Virus record (IMG/VR): IMGVR_UViG_3300046804_003014
Coordinates: 1 to 56,509 of that record
DNA length: 56,509 bases
From: a virus
Direction: 5' to 3' (one strand)
Shown: one piece after another, positions 55,834 through 56,509 of the stretch
How positions within the stretch are numbered: position 1 is the first letter of the stretch
How the letters are laid out: every line of letters begins with the position of its first letter
Notes under the pieces: model-generated
Told to the model about the DNA's origin: nothing
The model's database searches: none
The model's input: the letters and a program-made list of their open reading frames with translations, nothing else
Translations under genes and position numbers: made by a program

Positions 55834-56509
55834 TTATACAAAAATACCATATATCTTTGAGGTTATTCTCATATAAGGATTCATCATATTGACAGATCCA
55901 ACTGATGGTTCTTCCGTCGCTGTTCCTCCAGATGGTTGAACTAGTTCATCTCCACCACCCTGAACTATTGGTGGTTTAGACATCGGTATTATAATTGGTT
56001 CTTTTGAAGATCTCTTAGATTTTTTAGTTCTTTCTACATTAATTGCTTTTATTATTGGTCTTAGTTGTTTCACTGATGAAGGTTGAATAACTTCTTCCCT
56101 ATCAGGAATCATTGGAAATGCCTTTGGAACTACAGGTCCATTACCTGGATTTTGTTTATTTTTTATTTTACCAAGTTTAATTTCATTAGTAAATTTATCT
56201 AAACTTTCAGTAAATTTATTTAATTGATACTGAAGACCATATATTACCACCTTTAACATTTTATTACCATCAAGCATCTCACGGACACCATTACTGAATG
56301 TATACCACAATCTACCACCAGCATCATTAATGTCTTTCAACAATGGTCTGAAGAGCATTGCCATAGACGATTTAATGACTTCTTCTCCAGGAGCCAATCT
56401 TGCTGGAACACTATCAACTTTTCCAGATCCTTTACCACCAACAGTACCACCGGTAGAAAATTTTTGAATGATGTTTGGATATTGATTAATTATATTTGAT
56501 TTAAAATTA
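55834..56509 (-). CDS. Tape-measure-like or tail-lumen protein, C-terminal part (partial)
   Basis: Open to the right edge: upstream of the first internal start codon the frame reads GGTVGGKGSGKVDSVPARLA then PGEEVIKSSMAMLF. The DSVPA(R/M)LxPGEEV(I) motif marks tape-measure or tail-lumen proteins. Followed by hydrophobic helices and a proline-rich tail ending YGIFV. The stop lies 3 bases before the M23-like gene. A TTG internal start would shorten it; a continuing gene is more likely. Confidence 0.7.
   Translation of the reverse strand, partial: NFKSNIINQYPNIIQKFSTGGTVGGKGSGKVDSVPARLAPGEEVIKSSMAMLFRPLLKDINDAGGRLWYTFSNGVREMLDGNKMLKVVIYGLQYQLNKFTESLDKFTNEIKLGKIKNKQNPGNGPVVPKAFPMIPDREEVIQPSSVKQLRPIIKAINVERTKKSKRSSKEPIIIPMSKPPIVQGGGDELVQPSGGTATEEPSVGSVNMMNPYMRITSKIYGIFV

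Overview
The window is part of the genome of a T4-like cyanophage (marine Synechococcus/Prochlorococcus myovirus). The evidence is the T4-type baseplate genes (gp6, gp25, a gp5-like OB-fold hub protein), long beta-structured tail-fibre proteins with endosialidase-type chaperone tails, phage-borne auxiliary genes typical of cyanophages (speD, a CP12-like protein), a small tRNA cluster, and dozens of very small overlapping genes. I find every supported gene on the minus strand, so transcription runs from high to low coordinates. No plus-strand reading frame looks real.

Layout in transcription order. (1) 56.5-47.3 kb is the central tail hub and tip: a tape-measure-like C-terminus cut by the window edge, a protein with an apparently circularly permuted M23/LytM domain, a hub protein (gp27-like role), a gp5-type OB-fold protein, an 812-aa protein that starts with an RlpA-like domain, a gp5C-like beta-helix protein, a short S74-chaperone fibre and a coiled-coil structural protein. 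(2) 47.2-45.8 kb holds a conserved small gene with a perfect TTGACA-17-TATAAT promoter, a Phd-like orphan antitoxin, three tRNA-type genes and an HNH endonuclease. (3) 45.8-38.6 kb holds two large tail-fibre genes. (4) 38.5-37.3 kb has an SF2 helicase preceded by a candidate small RNA. (5) 37.2-20.1 kb is a dense array of about 65 small genes, many overlapping by 1-4 bases (ATGA, TGATG), mostly unassigned. It includes the CP12-like gene, a beta-type DNA methyltransferase, a zinc metallopeptidase, Cys-rich zinc proteins and small membrane or secreted proteins. (6) 19.9-18.35 kb has a glycine-rich tail adhesin with an unusual Cys-rich insert, then a zinc-ribbon protein. (7) 18.35-17.5 kb is the main regulatory area: a 35-bp tandem repeat, perfect inverted repeats of an ATTGAGAATC word, and a TTGACA-18-TATAAT promoter among CTCGTCGAG palindromes. 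(8) 17.5-12.5 kb looks richer in GC and carries small genes separated by GC-rich hairpins, plus a PD-(D/E)XK nuclease and a ligase-like nucleotidyltransferase. (9) 12.4-9.8 kb holds a glycosyltransferase-like gene, speD and conserved small genes. (10) 9.8-1 kb has gp25, gp6 and a giant YHYH-motif virion protein that runs off the left edge and is interrupted by an apparent frameshift near 6080.

Structural genes are commonly preceded by T4-late-type TATAAATA-like boxes. The small accessory genes instead have host-like TATAAT boxes, often fused to the terminator of the gene before. This fits early and middle host-takeover genes placed between late virion modules. Family names come from motif recognition by eye; no database search was run. 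Statements that a small gene is conserved in cyanophages come from memory and are marked as such.
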